NCBI RefSeq assembly: GCF_000613185.1
Contig: NZ_CCBB010000001.1
Span: forward strand, 496,001 to 560,000
Length of the DNA: 64,000 nucleotides
Reading direction: 5' to 3'
From: Mycolicibacterium cosmeticum
GTDB lineage: Bacteria; Actinomycetota; Actinomycetes; Mycobacteriales; Mycobacteriaceae
Under the pieces are notes generated by a model. It searched no databases. It was given only the letters and a program-made list of their open reading frames with translations, and was not told where the DNA came from. This document shows positions 34,682 through 43,137 of the stretch, one piece after another. How positions within the stretch are numbered: the stretch's first letter is position 1; the number at the start of each line of letters is the position of its first letter. The position numbers and the translations under genes are program-made.

Positions 34682-34768
34682 TCAGCGGGTGAAGTACCAG
34701 GTCACGACGACCAGAGCGACGAGGATGAGCAGGATCAGCGTGACCCGGGACCGCGGCATCTGGTTCAC
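34682..34768 (-). CDS. Tiny single-pass membrane protein
   Basis: 28 codons, starting at the GTG whose TG overlaps the preceding stop (GTGA), or 25 codons from an ATG at 34759. The product is a basic N-terminus (PRSR) and one hydrophobic helix rich in Leu, Val and Ile ending WYFTR. Translational coupling to the upstream small gene and the clear helix support it being real. Function unknown. Its end lies 44 bases before the -10 of the subI leader ORF. Confidence 0.55.
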   Translation of the reverse strand: MNQMPRSRVTLILLILVALVVVTWYFTR

Positions 34769-34959
34769 CGCGGATCCCCGTCCTCGTGGCGGGCGCGGCT
34801 CAGCAGCTTGATGCCGTTGCCCAGGGCACCGTCGAGCAGGACCGCCATGCCGTACGCCAGCGCGAGCACGACCGGCATCACCACCGCAGTCTGGGCGACG
34901 AAACCCAGACCCGAGAGCCACAGCTCGACACCGTCCCACCAGCTCAGGATCCCGCCCAT
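34765..34959 (-). CDS. Small membrane protein of unknown function
   Basis: 64 residues from ATG at 34959: a Trp-rich start (ILSWWDGVELWLSG), one hydrophobic helix (about residues 18-42) and a basic tail ending HEDGDPR. It overlaps the next tiny membrane ORF by four bases and is divergent from the FAD monooxygenase gene 23 bp away. I do not recognise the family; a membrane-anchored accessory protein is as far as the sequence goes. Confidence 0.6.
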   Translation of the reverse strand: MGGILSWWDGVELWLSGLGFVAQTAVVMPVVLALAYGMAVLLDGALGNGIKLLSRARHEDGDPR

Positions 34960-34982
34960 GCGGACCACAGTAATGCCACCAT

Positions 34983-36212
34983 GTGTCCATGCCGACATCG
35001 CCGGATCGCACCGGATGCCTGATCGCCGGCGGCGGCCCCGCCGGCATGATGCTGGGCCTGCTGCTGGCTCGGGCCGGGGTGGACGTCACCGTCATGGAGA
35101 AGCACGCCGATTTCCTGCGGGATTTTCGTGGTGACACGGTGCATGCCAGCACGCTGCGCGACCTGGACGAGCTGGGTCTGGGTCCGGCGTTCGCGGCCGT
35201 CCCGCACCGGTTGATCGACACCATCAGCATGTCGGTGCAGGGCACGCCGGTGAATGTCGACCTGCGGCATCTGCCTGGCCGGCACCAGCACATCGCGCTG
35301 GTGCCGCAGTGGGACTTCCTGGAACTGCTGGCGACGGCGGCCGAGGCCGAGCCGTCGTTCACGTTGTTGCGCAGCACCGAGGTGCTCGGGCCGCTGCGCT
35401 CCGGCGGCGCGGTAAAGGGAGTGCGTTACCGCGACGCGCGGGGTGAGCATGAGCTGCGTGCCGACCTCACCGTCGCCTGCGACGGCCGCGGGTCGACGCT
35501 GCGGGATGGAATGGGGTTGGTACCCAAGGCTTTCGGGGCACCGATGGATGTCTGGTGGTTCCGGCTGCCGCGAGCCGAGGGCGACCCGCACGGCCTGGCC
35601 GGGGTGCTGGGGACGGGACACGCGATGATCGTCATCGACCGGGGCGACTACTACCAATGCGCCTACGTCATCCCCAAGGGCAGCGACGCCCGGCTGCGCG
35701 CCGAAGGCATCGACGCGCTGCATCGCGGCGTGGTGGAACTGGTGCCCTGGCTCGGCGACCGGATCGGCACCCTCACCGACTTCGCCGACGTGAAACTGCT
35801 CGACGTCCAGCTCAACCGGTTGCGCCGCTGGTACGCCGACGGGCTGCTGCTGATCGGCGATGCCGCGCATGCGATGTCACCGGTCGGCGGCGTCGGGATC
35901 AACCTGGCGGTGGCCGACGCGGTGGCGGCCGGGCGGATGCTGGCCGATCCGTTGCGGGCCGGCCGGGTGACGACGCGGGAGTTGGCCCGGGTGCAGGCCA
36001 GGCGCTGGGTGCCGACGGCCCTGATCCAGGGGGTGCAGCGGGCGATCCACGCCACGGTGATCGCGCGAGCCGTCGGCGGTGCCGACAATCCTGGGACCGC
36101 ACCGGCCGCTGTCCGGATGGTGGCCCGAATCCCGTTGCTGCGCAGCATCGCCGGCTACGGGGTGGCGATCGGACCGCTGCCCGAACACGTCCCGGCATTC
36201 GCCAGGCGCTGA
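34983..36212 (+). CDS. FAD-dependent monooxygenase (PHBH/UbiH-type fold)
   Basis: 409-residue flavoprotein of the aromatic hydroxylase family. The FAD-binding Rossmann motif is IAGGGPAGMMLGLLLARAG at the N-terminus, CDGRGSTLR is the middle nucleotide motif, and LIGDAAHAMSPVGGVGINLA is the second FAD motif. The C-terminal part is not diagnostic, so the substrate is unknown. Either GTG at 34983 or ATG at 34989 can be the start; there is no clear Shine-Dalgarno. Confidence 0.85.
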   Translation: MSMPTSPDRTGCLIAGGGPAGMMLGLLLARAGVDVTVMEKHADFLRDFRGDTVHASTLRDLDELGLGPAFAAVPHRLIDTISMSVQGTPVNVDLRHLPGRHQHIALVPQWDFLELLATAAEAEPSFTLLRSTEVLGPLRSGGAVKGVRYRDARGEHELRADLTVACDGRGSTLRDGMGLVPKAFGAPMDVWWFRLPRAEGDPHGLAGVLGTGHAMIVIDRGDYYQCAYVIPKGSDARLRAEGIDALHRGVVELVPWLGDRIGTLTDFADVKLLDVQLNRLRRWYADGLLLIGDAAHAMSPVGGVGINLAVADAVAAGRMLADPLRAGRVTTRELARVQARRWVPTALIQGVQRAIHATVIARAVGGADNPGTAPAAVRMVARIPLLRSIAGYGVAIGPLPEHVPAFARR

Positions 36213-36267
36213 ACCGGCAAAACGCCGGGTTTCGGTCCCCGGTGGACGACAGGCCGCCCGGCGGTCG

Positions 36268-38262
36268 ATGATGTCCGGCATGGTCCTGGAACACACCGAC
36301 CCCGACACGCCGCTGTCCGTCACGGCACCCGTCCCGTACGCGACGACGGGGCCGTCGTTGCGGAACCCGTTTCCGCCGATCGCCGACTACGCGTTCCTCT
36401 CCGACTGCGAGAACACCTGCCTGATCTCGGCGGCCGGGTCGGTGGAGTGGCTGTGCGTCCCGCGCCCCGACTCCCCCAGCGTGTTCGGCGCCATCCTGGA
36501 CCGCGGCGCCGGGCACTTCCGGCTCGCCCCCTATGGCGTGACCGTGCCCTCGGCCCGTCGCTACCTGCCCGGGTCGCTGATCATGGAGACCACCTGGCAG
36601 ACCCACACCGGCTGGATGATCGTGCGCGACGCCCTGGTGATGGGGCCCTGGCATGACATCGAGACCCGGTCCCGCACCCACCGGCGCACCCCGATGGACT
36701 GGGATGCCGAACACATCCTGCTGCGCACGGTGCGCTGCGTGTCCGGCGTCGTCGAACTGGTGATGAACTGCGAACCCTCCTTCGATTACGGCCGCCAGCC
36801 CGCCACCTGGGAGTACTCCGCGGCCGCCTACGGCGAGGCCATCGCCCGTTCGCACAAGGACCCGGAAGCCCATCCCACGCTGCGCCTGACCACCAATCTG
36901 CGGATCGGTCTGGAAGGCCACGAAGCCCGGGCCCGGACCCGGCTCACCGAGGGCGACAACGTGTTCGTCGCGCTGTCGTGGTCCAAGCACCCGGCGCCGC
37001 AGACGTTCGAGGAAGCCTCGGACAAGATGTGGAAGACCAGCGAGTCGTGGCGCCAGTGGATCAACATCGGTGATTTCCCGGACCACCCGTGGCGGTCGTA
37101 CCTGCAGCGGTCGGCGCTGACGCTGAAGGGGTTGACCTATTCGCCGACCGGCGCGCTGCTGGCCGCACCCACCACGTCGCTGCCGGAAACCCCGCACGGC
37201 GAACGCAACTGGGATTACCGCTACTCCTGGATTCGGGACTCCACGTTCGCGTTGTGGGGTCTGTACACGCTGGGCCTGGACCGCGAGGCCGACGACTTCT
37301 TCAGCTTCATCGCCGACGTGTCCGGCGCCAACAACGGCGAACGCCATCCGCTGCAGGTGATGTACGGCGTCGGCGGGGAACGCAGCCTGGTCGAGGACGA
37401 ACTGCACCACCTGTCCGGGTATGACAACGCCCGGCCCGTCCGGATCGGCAACGGCGCGTACAACCAGATGCAGCACGACATCTGGGGCACCATGCTGGAT
37501 TCGGTGTACCTGCACGCCAAATCCCGCGAGCAGATCCCCGAGATGCTCTGGCCGGTGCTGAAGAACCAGGTCGAGGAGGCGATCAAGCACTGGCGCGAAC
37601 CCGACCGCGGGATCTGGGAAGTCCGCGGCGAGCCACAGCACTTCACGTCCAGCAAGATCATGTGCTGGGTGGCACTGGACCGCGGCTCCAAACTGGCCGA
37701 GCTGCAGGGCGAGAAGTCCTACGCCCAGCAGTGGCGGGCGGTCGCCGAGGAGATCAAGGCCGACATCCTGGCCCACGGCGTGGACTCGCGCGGGGTGCTG
37801 ACCCAGCGCTACGGCGACGATGCGCTGGACGCCTCCCTGTTGCTGGCCGTGCTGACCCGGTTCCTGCCCTCGGACGACCCGCGGATCCGCGCCACCGTGC
37901 TGGCGATCGCCGACGAGTTGACCGACGAGGGCCTGGTGCTGCGCTACCGGGTCGAGGAGACCGACGACGGATTGTCCGGCGAGGAGGGCACCTTCACCAT
38001 CTGCTCGTTCTGGCTGGTGTCGGCGCTGGTCGAGATCGGTGAGGTGAGCCGGGCCAAGCATCTGTGCGAGCGGTTGCTGTCCTTCGCCAGCCCGCTGCAT
38101 CTGTACGCCGAGGAGATCGAACCGCGCACCGGGCGGCATCTGGGCAACTTCCCTCAGGCTTTCACGCACCTGGCGCTGATCAACGCCGTCGTGCACGTCA
38201 TCCGCGCCGAAGAGGAGGCCGACAGCACGGGCGTCTTCCAGCCCGCCAACGCCCCCATGTAG
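36268..38262 (+). CDS. GH15-family trehalase
   Basis: 664-residue glycoside hydrolase of the glucoamylase-like (alpha/alpha)6 fold. An N-terminal beta domain begins at IADYAFLSDCENTCLISAAG and carries VEWLCVPRPDSPSVFG. The catalytic barrel includes ERNWDYRYSWIRDSTFAL, and the C-terminal part has EEGTFTICSFWLV. The mycobacterial orthologue (Rv2402 type) has been shown to hydrolyse trehalose in M. smegmatis, so trehalase is the best call. ATG codons at 36268, 36271 and 36280 are all possible starts. Confidence 0.87.
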   Translation: MMSGMVLEHTDPDTPLSVTAPVPYATTGPSLRNPFPPIADYAFLSDCENTCLISAAGSVEWLCVPRPDSPSVFGAILDRGAGHFRLAPYGVTVPSARRYLPGSLIMETTWQTHTGWMIVRDALVMGPWHDIETRSRTHRRTPMDWDAEHILLRTVRCVSGVVELVMNCEPSFDYGRQPATWEYSAAAYGEAIARSHKDPEAHPTLRLTTNLRIGLEGHEARARTRLTEGDNVFVALSWSKHPAPQTFEEASDKMWKTSESWRQWINIGDFPDHPWRSYLQRSALTLKGLTYSPTGALLAAPTTSLPETPHGERNWDYRYSWIRDSTFALWGLYTLGLDREADDFFSFIADVSGANNGERHPLQVMYGVGGERSLVEDELHHLSGYDNARPVRIGNGAYNQMQHDIWGTMLDSVYLHAKSREQIPEMLWPVLKNQVEEAIKHWREPDRGIWEVRGEPQHFTSSKIMCWVALDRGSKLAELQGEKSYAQQWRAVAEEIKADILAHGVDSRGVLTQRYGDDALDASLLLAVLTRFLPSDDPRIRATVLAIADELTDEGLVLRYRVEETDDGLSGEEGTFTICSFWLVSALVEIGEVSRAKHLCERLLSFASPLHLYAEEIEPRTGRHLGNFPQAFTHLALINAVVHVIRAEEEADSTGVFQPANAPM

Positions 38263-38270
38263 CAGCGATT

Positions 38271-39512
38271 TCAGTAGCTGATGGCGAAGTCGATCACCGT
38301 CGGCGTCGGGACGGCCAGCGCGACGGGCGTCAGCCGGTCGTCGTCGTAGGCGACGCCGGTGATGACCCGGCCGCCGAAGCCGTTGGAGGCCGCCGGAACG
38401 CTCGCGGTCACCACGATCCGGCCGGAGTGGTCGGCGGGCCGCAGGTAGATCTCGTGGCCCGGCTGGACCGGGCCCACGATCGGGGTGCCGTCGCGACCGA
38501 CCAGGGTGCCGCCGGTCACCGACAGAGCCGCGGTGTCGGTGGCCTCGAACCGGAACGGGCCGAGCACGCCGTCGGCGTCGAGCACCGCGCGGTCGGCGAC
38601 CAGGCGCGGCACCACGGTCAGCCGGCGGGCGGCGTCGGCGCCGGCCAGCAGGTAGTCGTAGAGGGCGACGACGCGGTCGGCGTTGCGGTAGGTGCCCGAC
38701 CCGTGCAGCGCGAACGTCACCGCGTCGATGTCGACGGCGCCGGCCAGCACCTGCAACCGATAGTGGCGGAAGCCGCGATGGCGACGGCCGGGCCTGGTCT
38801 GCGACGTGGTGGCACCGACACCGAGGGTGGTGCGGTGGCGTCCCGAGCCGGGTGCCACGTTGAGCTCGGAACCGGCGACATCACGCCACTGCCGGCCATC
38901 CTGCGACTTCTGCAGGATCAGCGACGACGACGTGGCCGCGCTGAGTTCGACTGTGTAGCTTCCCAATTGGGGCTCGCCATCGAACTCGAAGGTCATCGCG
39001 CCGGGTTCGTGGCGCACGTCGACCGGGACGTTGAGCGGCCGGTTGTCCAGCCGCAGCCCGTTGGTGAAATGCCAGATCGCGGCCTGCGTCGCGGCGATGG
39101 CCTCATGCTCGGCAAGGTGAGAACCCCCCAGCGGGTAACCGGCGGCGCGCACTCGGCGGCTCAGCTCGACGGTGCCCAGGGTGGGAAACGAGTTGCGGAT
39201 GATCCAATCGACCTCGGCCTCGAAAGCGCGGGCGGCGACGTTGGGCACCGCGGACCAGTTGGCCGGCCGGTACCGCGACGGGCGGGTGGGTGCCACCCCG
39301 AGGAAGTCCAGCGAGTAGGCGTCGATGTTCGGGTTCAGCCTGATCAGGTCGGTGCGCGCGGTGGTTCCGTCGGCGAACACGATGGTGTCGACGGTCGGCG
39401 AGTAAGTCCCGCCGCGATAGCGGGTCATCGGGGGCAGATCGGCATCGGGGCGGACGGCACGGCGCACCGAGACGGCGGACCGAGGGGCAGCGAGCAGGGG
39501 CAGGACAGACAT
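38271..39512 (-). CDS. Thioester-domain (TQxA)-like protein lacking the thioester cysteine
   Basis: 413 residues from ATG at 39512. The first half resembles Cys-Gln thioester domains of Gram-positive surface proteins: AYSLDF (residues 66-71), a helical stretch with WIIRNSFP, and ATQAAIWHFTNG with Q143 in the TQxA motif; NADRVVALYDYLLAGA is also typical. The cysteine expected in the AYCxD motif is serine (TCG, codon 67), so a Cys-Gln thioester cannot form. I see no convincing signal peptide and no sorting signal, although the family is normally exported. The start is uncertain: ATG at 39428 or GTG at 39557 are alternatives, and none has a good ribosome site. Confidence 0.65.
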   Translation of the reverse strand: MSVLPLLAAPRSAVSVRRAVRPDADLPPMTRYRGGTYSPTVDTIVFADGTTARTDLIRLNPNIDAYSLDFLGVAPTRPSRYRPANWSAVPNVAARAFEAEVDWIIRNSFPTLGTVELSRRVRAAGYPLGGSHLAEHEAIAATQAAIWHFTNGLRLDNRPLNVPVDVRHEPGAMTFEFDGEPQLGSYTVELSAATSSSLILQKSQDGRQWRDVAGSELNVAPGSGRHRTTLGVGATTSQTRPGRRHRGFRHYRLQVLAGAVDIDAVTFALHGSGTYRNADRVVALYDYLLAGADAARRLTVVPRLVADRAVLDADGVLGPFRFEATDTAALSVTGGTLVGRDGTPIVGPVQPGHEIYLRPADHSGRIVVTASVPAASNGFGGRVITGVAYDDDRLTPVALAVPTPTVIDFAISY

Positions 39513-39821
39513 CGAGCGTTGGCTTTCTGGTGGCGATGACAACGCGAATCCACACACCGCCGGAGATGGGCGGGCAGAAACGCAGGGGCCGGCGTCAGAA
39601 AATCAACAACAACAACACAGCACGACGACGGGGCGCGCGGTCGCGCGCTGCATCCGGACGTCGTGGGTCACGGTCCCTACCATACGGCAATACGCGCAGA
39701 ACGCCACCCTGCCGGGTGCCGGGGAGGTTTCCCTCCCGTTGCGCGCTAATCATGTGGCCACAGCAATTTGGCCGTATCGTGGCCGCCGCATACACAACAG
39801 AACCCCGTCGGAGGTAGCACC
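39513..39821. other. Intergenic region upstream of the encapsulin operon
   Basis: 309 bases between divergent genes. It holds no gene I can support. Visible elements are a near-palindromic GCGCGCGGTCGCGCGC stretch near 39635, a pair of GTGGCC blocks flanking GGCC near 39755-39786, and TATCGT (39775-39780) as a possible -10 for the encapsulin gene. The encapsulin ribosome site GGAGGT is at 39810. Confidence 0.5.
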
Positions 39822-40745
39822 ATGACGTCTGCCCAGAACGAATCGCAGGCCCTCGGCGATCTCGCCGCCAGGCAGCTTGCCAACGCCACCAAGACAGTCC
39901 CGCAGCTGTCGACCATCACCCCGCGCTTCCTGCTGCATCTGCTGTCCTGGGTGCCCGTCGAGGCCGGTATCTACCGGGTCAATCGGGTGATCAACCCGGA
40001 CCGGGTGGCGATCCATGCCGACGAGGGCACGGGCACCGAGGAACCGCTACCGGAGACCTATGTCGACTACGAGACCAGCCCGCGCGAGTACACGCTGCGG
40101 TCCATCTCGACGCTGCTCGACGTGCACACCCGGGTGTCGGACCTGTACTCCAGCCCGCACGACCAGGTCGCCCAGCAGCTGCGCCTGACCATCGAGACCA
40201 TCAAGGAGCGCCAGGAGTACGAGCTGGTCAACAACCCGGAGTACGGCCTGCTCTCCCAGGTCACCCCGGAGCAGACCATCTCCACCCGGCGTGGCACCCC
40301 CACCCCCGACGACCTGGACTCGTTGATCACGAAGGTGTGGAAGACGCCGGCGTTCTTCCTCACCAATCCGCTCGGGGTGGCCGCGTTCGGCCGGGAAGCC
40401 ACCCGGCGCGGGGTTCCGCCGCCAGTGGTCAGCCTGTTCGGCGCCCAGTTCATCACGTGGCGGGGCATCCCGATCGTGCCCAGCGACAAGGTGCCGGTCG
40501 AGGATTCCAAGACCAAGTTCATCCTGGTCCGCACTGGTGAGGAGCGCCAAGGTGTGGTCGGCCTTTTCCAGCCCGGGCTGGTCGGCGAGCAGGCGCCGGG
40601 GCTGTCGGTGCGGTTCACCGGGATCAACCGGTCGGCGATCGCGTCGTATCTGGTCACCTTGTACTCGTCGCTGGCGGTACTGACCGACGATGCGCTGGCG
40701 GTACTGGACGACGTCGCAGTGGACCACTTCCATGAGTACAAGTGA
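39822..40745 (+). CDS. Family 2A encapsulin nanocompartment shell protein (SrpI-like)
   Basis: 307-residue HK97-fold shell protein of the Family 2A encapsulins, whose best known member is cyanobacterial SrpI. Recognisable parts are an N-terminal arm (SALGDLAARQL-type), the P/E-domain segment TSPREYTLRSISTLLDVHTRVSDLYSSPHDQ, ETIKERQEYELVNNPEYGL, and KVWKTPAFFLTNPLGVAAFGRE. ATG follows GGAGGT by six bases. The stop lies inside the start of the cysteine desulfurase gene (14-base overlap), the expected cargo. The assembled shell should enclose that enzyme in the cytosol. Family members have been linked to sulfur starvation and storage. Confidence 0.9.
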   Translation: MTSAQNESQALGDLAARQLANATKTVPQLSTITPRFLLHLLSWVPVEAGIYRVNRVINPDRVAIHADEGTGTEEPLPETYVDYETSPREYTLRSISTLLDVHTRVSDLYSSPHDQVAQQLRLTIETIKERQEYELVNNPEYGLLSQVTPEQTISTRRGTPTPDDLDSLITKVWKTPAFFLTNPLGVAAFGREATRRGVPPPVVSLFGAQFITWRGIPIVPSDKVPVEDSKTKFILVRTGEERQGVVGLFQPGLVGEQAPGLSVRFTGINRSAIASYLVTLYSSLAVLTDDALAVLDDVAVDHFHEYK

Positions 40746-42546
40746 GTACAAATCTTTCGACGCGGAAGGTGACCTGCCGATAAGCGAGGCCGAACTCTCG
40801 GCGCTGGCGTCGCAGTTGTTCGCGACCAGCTTCCGGCCCGGGCCGGACAGCCCGCCCGCGACCACCCAGGTGGCTCCGCGCGGGGTGGCACCGGATGTGA
40901 CGACGGCGAGTTCGGCGGGTTCGACGGCCGCGGGTGTCGCGCATCCGGGCACTCCCGCGGAGTTCGTGTCGGTGCCGGAGGTGAACATTCCGGCCCCGAC
41001 ATCGCCTGGGCCCGAGGGTATTCCACCGGGCGACGCGCCGGTCGCGCCCCGAGGGACAGCAGTGAGCCCGATCGTTCCGTTCAGCGGATTCGAGCCGTTC
41101 ACGGTGCCGGATCTGTCCCCGTCGCTTCGCTCGCCCCTGACGGGTCTGGTGCCGTCGGCACCTCCGACGCCCTCGCGCGGGTCGGCGCCGGTGTGGCCGG
41201 GTGCGGTGCCGCAGGTGCCGGATCTCGGGTGGACCGGTGCGGCGCCGGCCTCGCAGGATGGTGACGGTTACTACTTCCTGAAACCGCCTGCGCCCGAACC
41301 GGTTCCGGCCATCCGCGATGACCACGAGATCTTCGACGTCCACGCGATCCGCGCGGACTTCCCGATCCTGCGTGAAACCGTCAACGGCAAACCGCTGATC
41401 TGGTTCGACAACGCCGCCACCACGCAGAAGCCGCAGTCGGTGATCGACCGGCTGGCCTACTTCTACGCCCACGAGAACTCCAACATCCACCGGGCGGCAC
41501 ACGAGCTGGCGGCGCGCGCCACCGACGCCTACGAGGACGCCCGGGAAGCGGTCCGCCGGTTCATCGGCGCGGCCAAGACCGAGGAGATCGTCTTCGTCCG
41601 CGGCACCACCGAGGCGATCAATCTGGTGGCCTACGCGTGGGGCGGCAAGCACCTGGGCCCGGGTGACGAGATCGTCATCACCCATCTTGAGCACCACGCG
41701 AATATCGTTCCGTGGCAGCTGATCTCGCAGAAGACCGGCGCGGTGCTCAAGGTCGCCCCGGTGGACGATGCCGGCAACCTACTGCTCAGCGAGTTCGAGG
41801 ATCTGCTGGGACCCCGGACCAAGCTGGTGGCCGCCACCCAGGTGTCCAACGCACTGGGCACGGTGACGCCAGTCAAGACGATCGTCGAACTCGGCCACCG
41901 GTACGGTGCCCGGGTGCTGATCGACGGCGCGCAGTCCATCCCGCACATCCCGATCGACGTGTCCGAGACCGGGGCCGATTTCTTCGTCTTCTCCGGCCAC
42001 AAGATCTTCGGTCCCACCGGAATCGGGGTGCTCTACGGCCGCGAGGACGTGCTGGCCGAAACCCCACCGTGGCAGGGCGGCGGCAACATGATCGCCGATG
42101 TGACCCTTGAGCGCTCGCTGTATCAAGGGCCGCCCAACAAGTACGAGGCGGGCACCGGCAACATCGCCGACGCGGTCGGGCTGGGCGAGGCGCTGCGGTA
42201 CGTGGAGCGGGTCGGTATCGAACGCATCGCCGCCTATGAGCACGCGCTGCTGGAGTACGCCACCCCGCGACTGGCCGACATCCCCGGTGTGCGCCTGGTC
42301 GGCACCGCGCAGGAGAAGGCCAGCGTGCTGTCCTTCGTGCTGGCCGGTCACGAACCGCTCGAGGTGGGTAAGGCGCTCAACTCCGAGGGCATCGCGGTGC
42401 GGGCGGGGCATCACTGTGCGCAACCGATCCTGCGCCGGTTGGGCCTGGAGGCCACCGTGCGACCGTCGTTCGCGTTCTACAACACCTTCGACGAGATCGA
42501 CGTATTCCTGCGGGCCGTGCGCCGGATCGCCGAGGGGTCACCCTAG
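40732..42546 (+). CDS. Encapsulin cargo cysteine desulfurase (SufS-type) with long N-terminal extension
   Basis: 604-residue PLP enzyme. The catalytic part begins near residue 200 (DVHAIRADFPIL). It carries the PLP lysine K424 in FSGHKIFGPTG and the sulfur-accepting cysteine C562 in RAGHHCAQP, as in group II (SufS) desulfurases, and releases sulfur from cysteine as a persulfide. The first ~200 residues are Pro/Ala/Gly/Ser-rich and probably disordered, with short recurrent motifs (VAPRG twice, VPDL twice); such extensions target the enzyme into the Family 2A shell. ATG lies inside the encapsulin gene, 14 bases before its stop. A dispersed repeat copy encodes SPSLRSPL in the extension. The stop shares CTAG with the converging gene. 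Confidence 0.92.
   Translation: MSTSEYKSFDAEGDLPISEAELSALASQLFATSFRPGPDSPPATTQVAPRGVAPDVTTASSAGSTAAGVAHPGTPAEFVSVPEVNIPAPTSPGPEGIPPGDAPVAPRGTAVSPIVPFSGFEPFTVPDLSPSLRSPLTGLVPSAPPTPSRGSAPVWPGAVPQVPDLGWTGAAPASQDGDGYYFLKPPAPEPVPAIRDDHEIFDVHAIRADFPILRETVNGKPLIWFDNAATTQKPQSVIDRLAYFYAHENSNIHRAAHELAARATDAYEDAREAVRRFIGAAKTEEIVFVRGTTEAINLVAYAWGGKHLGPGDEIVITHLEHHANIVPWQLISQKTGAVLKVAPVDDAGNLLLSEFEDLLGPRTKLVAATQVSNALGTVTPVKTIVELGHRYGARVLIDGAQSIPHIPIDVSETGADFFVFSGHKIFGPTGIGVLYGREDVLAETPPWQGGGNMIADVTLERSLYQGPPNKYEAGTGNIADAVGLGEALRYVERVGIERIAAYEHALLEYATPRLADIPGVRLVGTAQEKASVLSFVLAGHEPLEVGKALNSEGIAVRAGHHCAQPILRRLGLEATVRPSFAFYNTFDEIDVFLRAVRRIAEGSP
41117..41140. repeat. Dispersed GTCGCTTCGCTC repeat inside the desulfurase extension
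   Basis: CCCCGTCGCTTCGCTCGCCC is identical over 20 bases to the mbtF repeat unit, in the same orientation on the plus strand, although the host gene here runs in the opposite sense. It is read in frame in a disordered linker. Confidence 0.8.
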
Positions 42547-43046
42547 TTGCGGGAAAATGCCTGCTGTGAATCGATACGGGTCAGGGACGCGCCGAGCGTC
42601 CAGATCGCCACACCGAGCAGGACGGCGTCCTTGAGCAGGAACTGACCGGGTTGCGCCGACAGGACCGGAACGCCCCATGCGTGGGCGGCGACAACTCCAG
42701 GCGTGGTGAACAGGAAGCTGAGCGTGCCGATGAACAGCACGACAGCGAGTGCACTTCCGATCGCCGAGACCCGCGGCCACACCGGGTACAGCGCAATCAA
42801 AAGGGCGGCAAGAATTTCCAGTGCGCCCAACGCGTGAGCGACCGTCCCGACGCTGAGGTAGTCGTAGATCCAACTCATCAGCGGGCTGTGCTCGATGAGC
42901 ACTCGGGCTTCCATCTTCACGAACTTCCCGAAGCCGATCCACGCCAGCACGATGACCAGGCCGTAGCGGCTCACCAGGTGTCCGGCACGTTGCAGCCTCA
43001 TGCCGAGAGTACGTGGCGGCGCATCGGTCACAGCAGTCTCGGTCAA
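42543..43046 (-). CDS. RclC/YkgB-like (DUF417) membrane protein
   Basis: 167-residue protein with four hydrophobic helices. The segments IGFGKFVKMEA, SPLMSWIY, TLSFLFTTPG and FLLKDAVLLG match the YkgB/RclC family, whose E. coli member is linked to reactive-chlorine resistance by unknown means. The start is taken as TTG at 43046, eight bases after AAAGGG; ATG at 43001 would remove the short polar N-terminus. It is divergent from a TetR gene across an inverted repeat and is probably its target. Confidence 0.75.
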   Translation of the reverse strand: MTETAVTDAPPRTLGMRLQRAGHLVSRYGLVIVLAWIGFGKFVKMEARVLIEHSPLMSWIYDYLSVGTVAHALGALEILAALLIALYPVWPRVSAIGSALAVVLFIGTLSFLFTTPGVVAAHAWGVPVLSAQPGQFLLKDAVLLGVAIWTLGASLTRIDSQQAFSRN

Positions 43047-43068
43047 GCACTTGCCCTTTCGCCATAGA

Positions 43069-43119
43069 TTGGATTGTCCATTCCAGAGAACATCGCGATT
43101 TCTGGAATGTCAACTCCAA
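43069..43119. promoter_or_regulatory. Inverted-repeat operator between RclC-like and TetR genes
   Basis: ATTCCAGA (43080-43087) and TCTGGAAT (43101-43108) form a perfect 8-bp inverted repeat. Extending outward, TTGGATTG (from 43069) and CAACTCCAA (to 43119) continue imperfect complementarity. It lies between the divergent starts and overlaps both promoter regions. Confidence 0.65.
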
Positions 43120-43137
43120 AATCGGTATGTTCGGGTG

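Noticed and set aside
35899..38196. 765-codon open frame on the minus strand opposite the trehalase gene
   Set aside because: Antisense shadow; compositionally biased and without recognisable domains.
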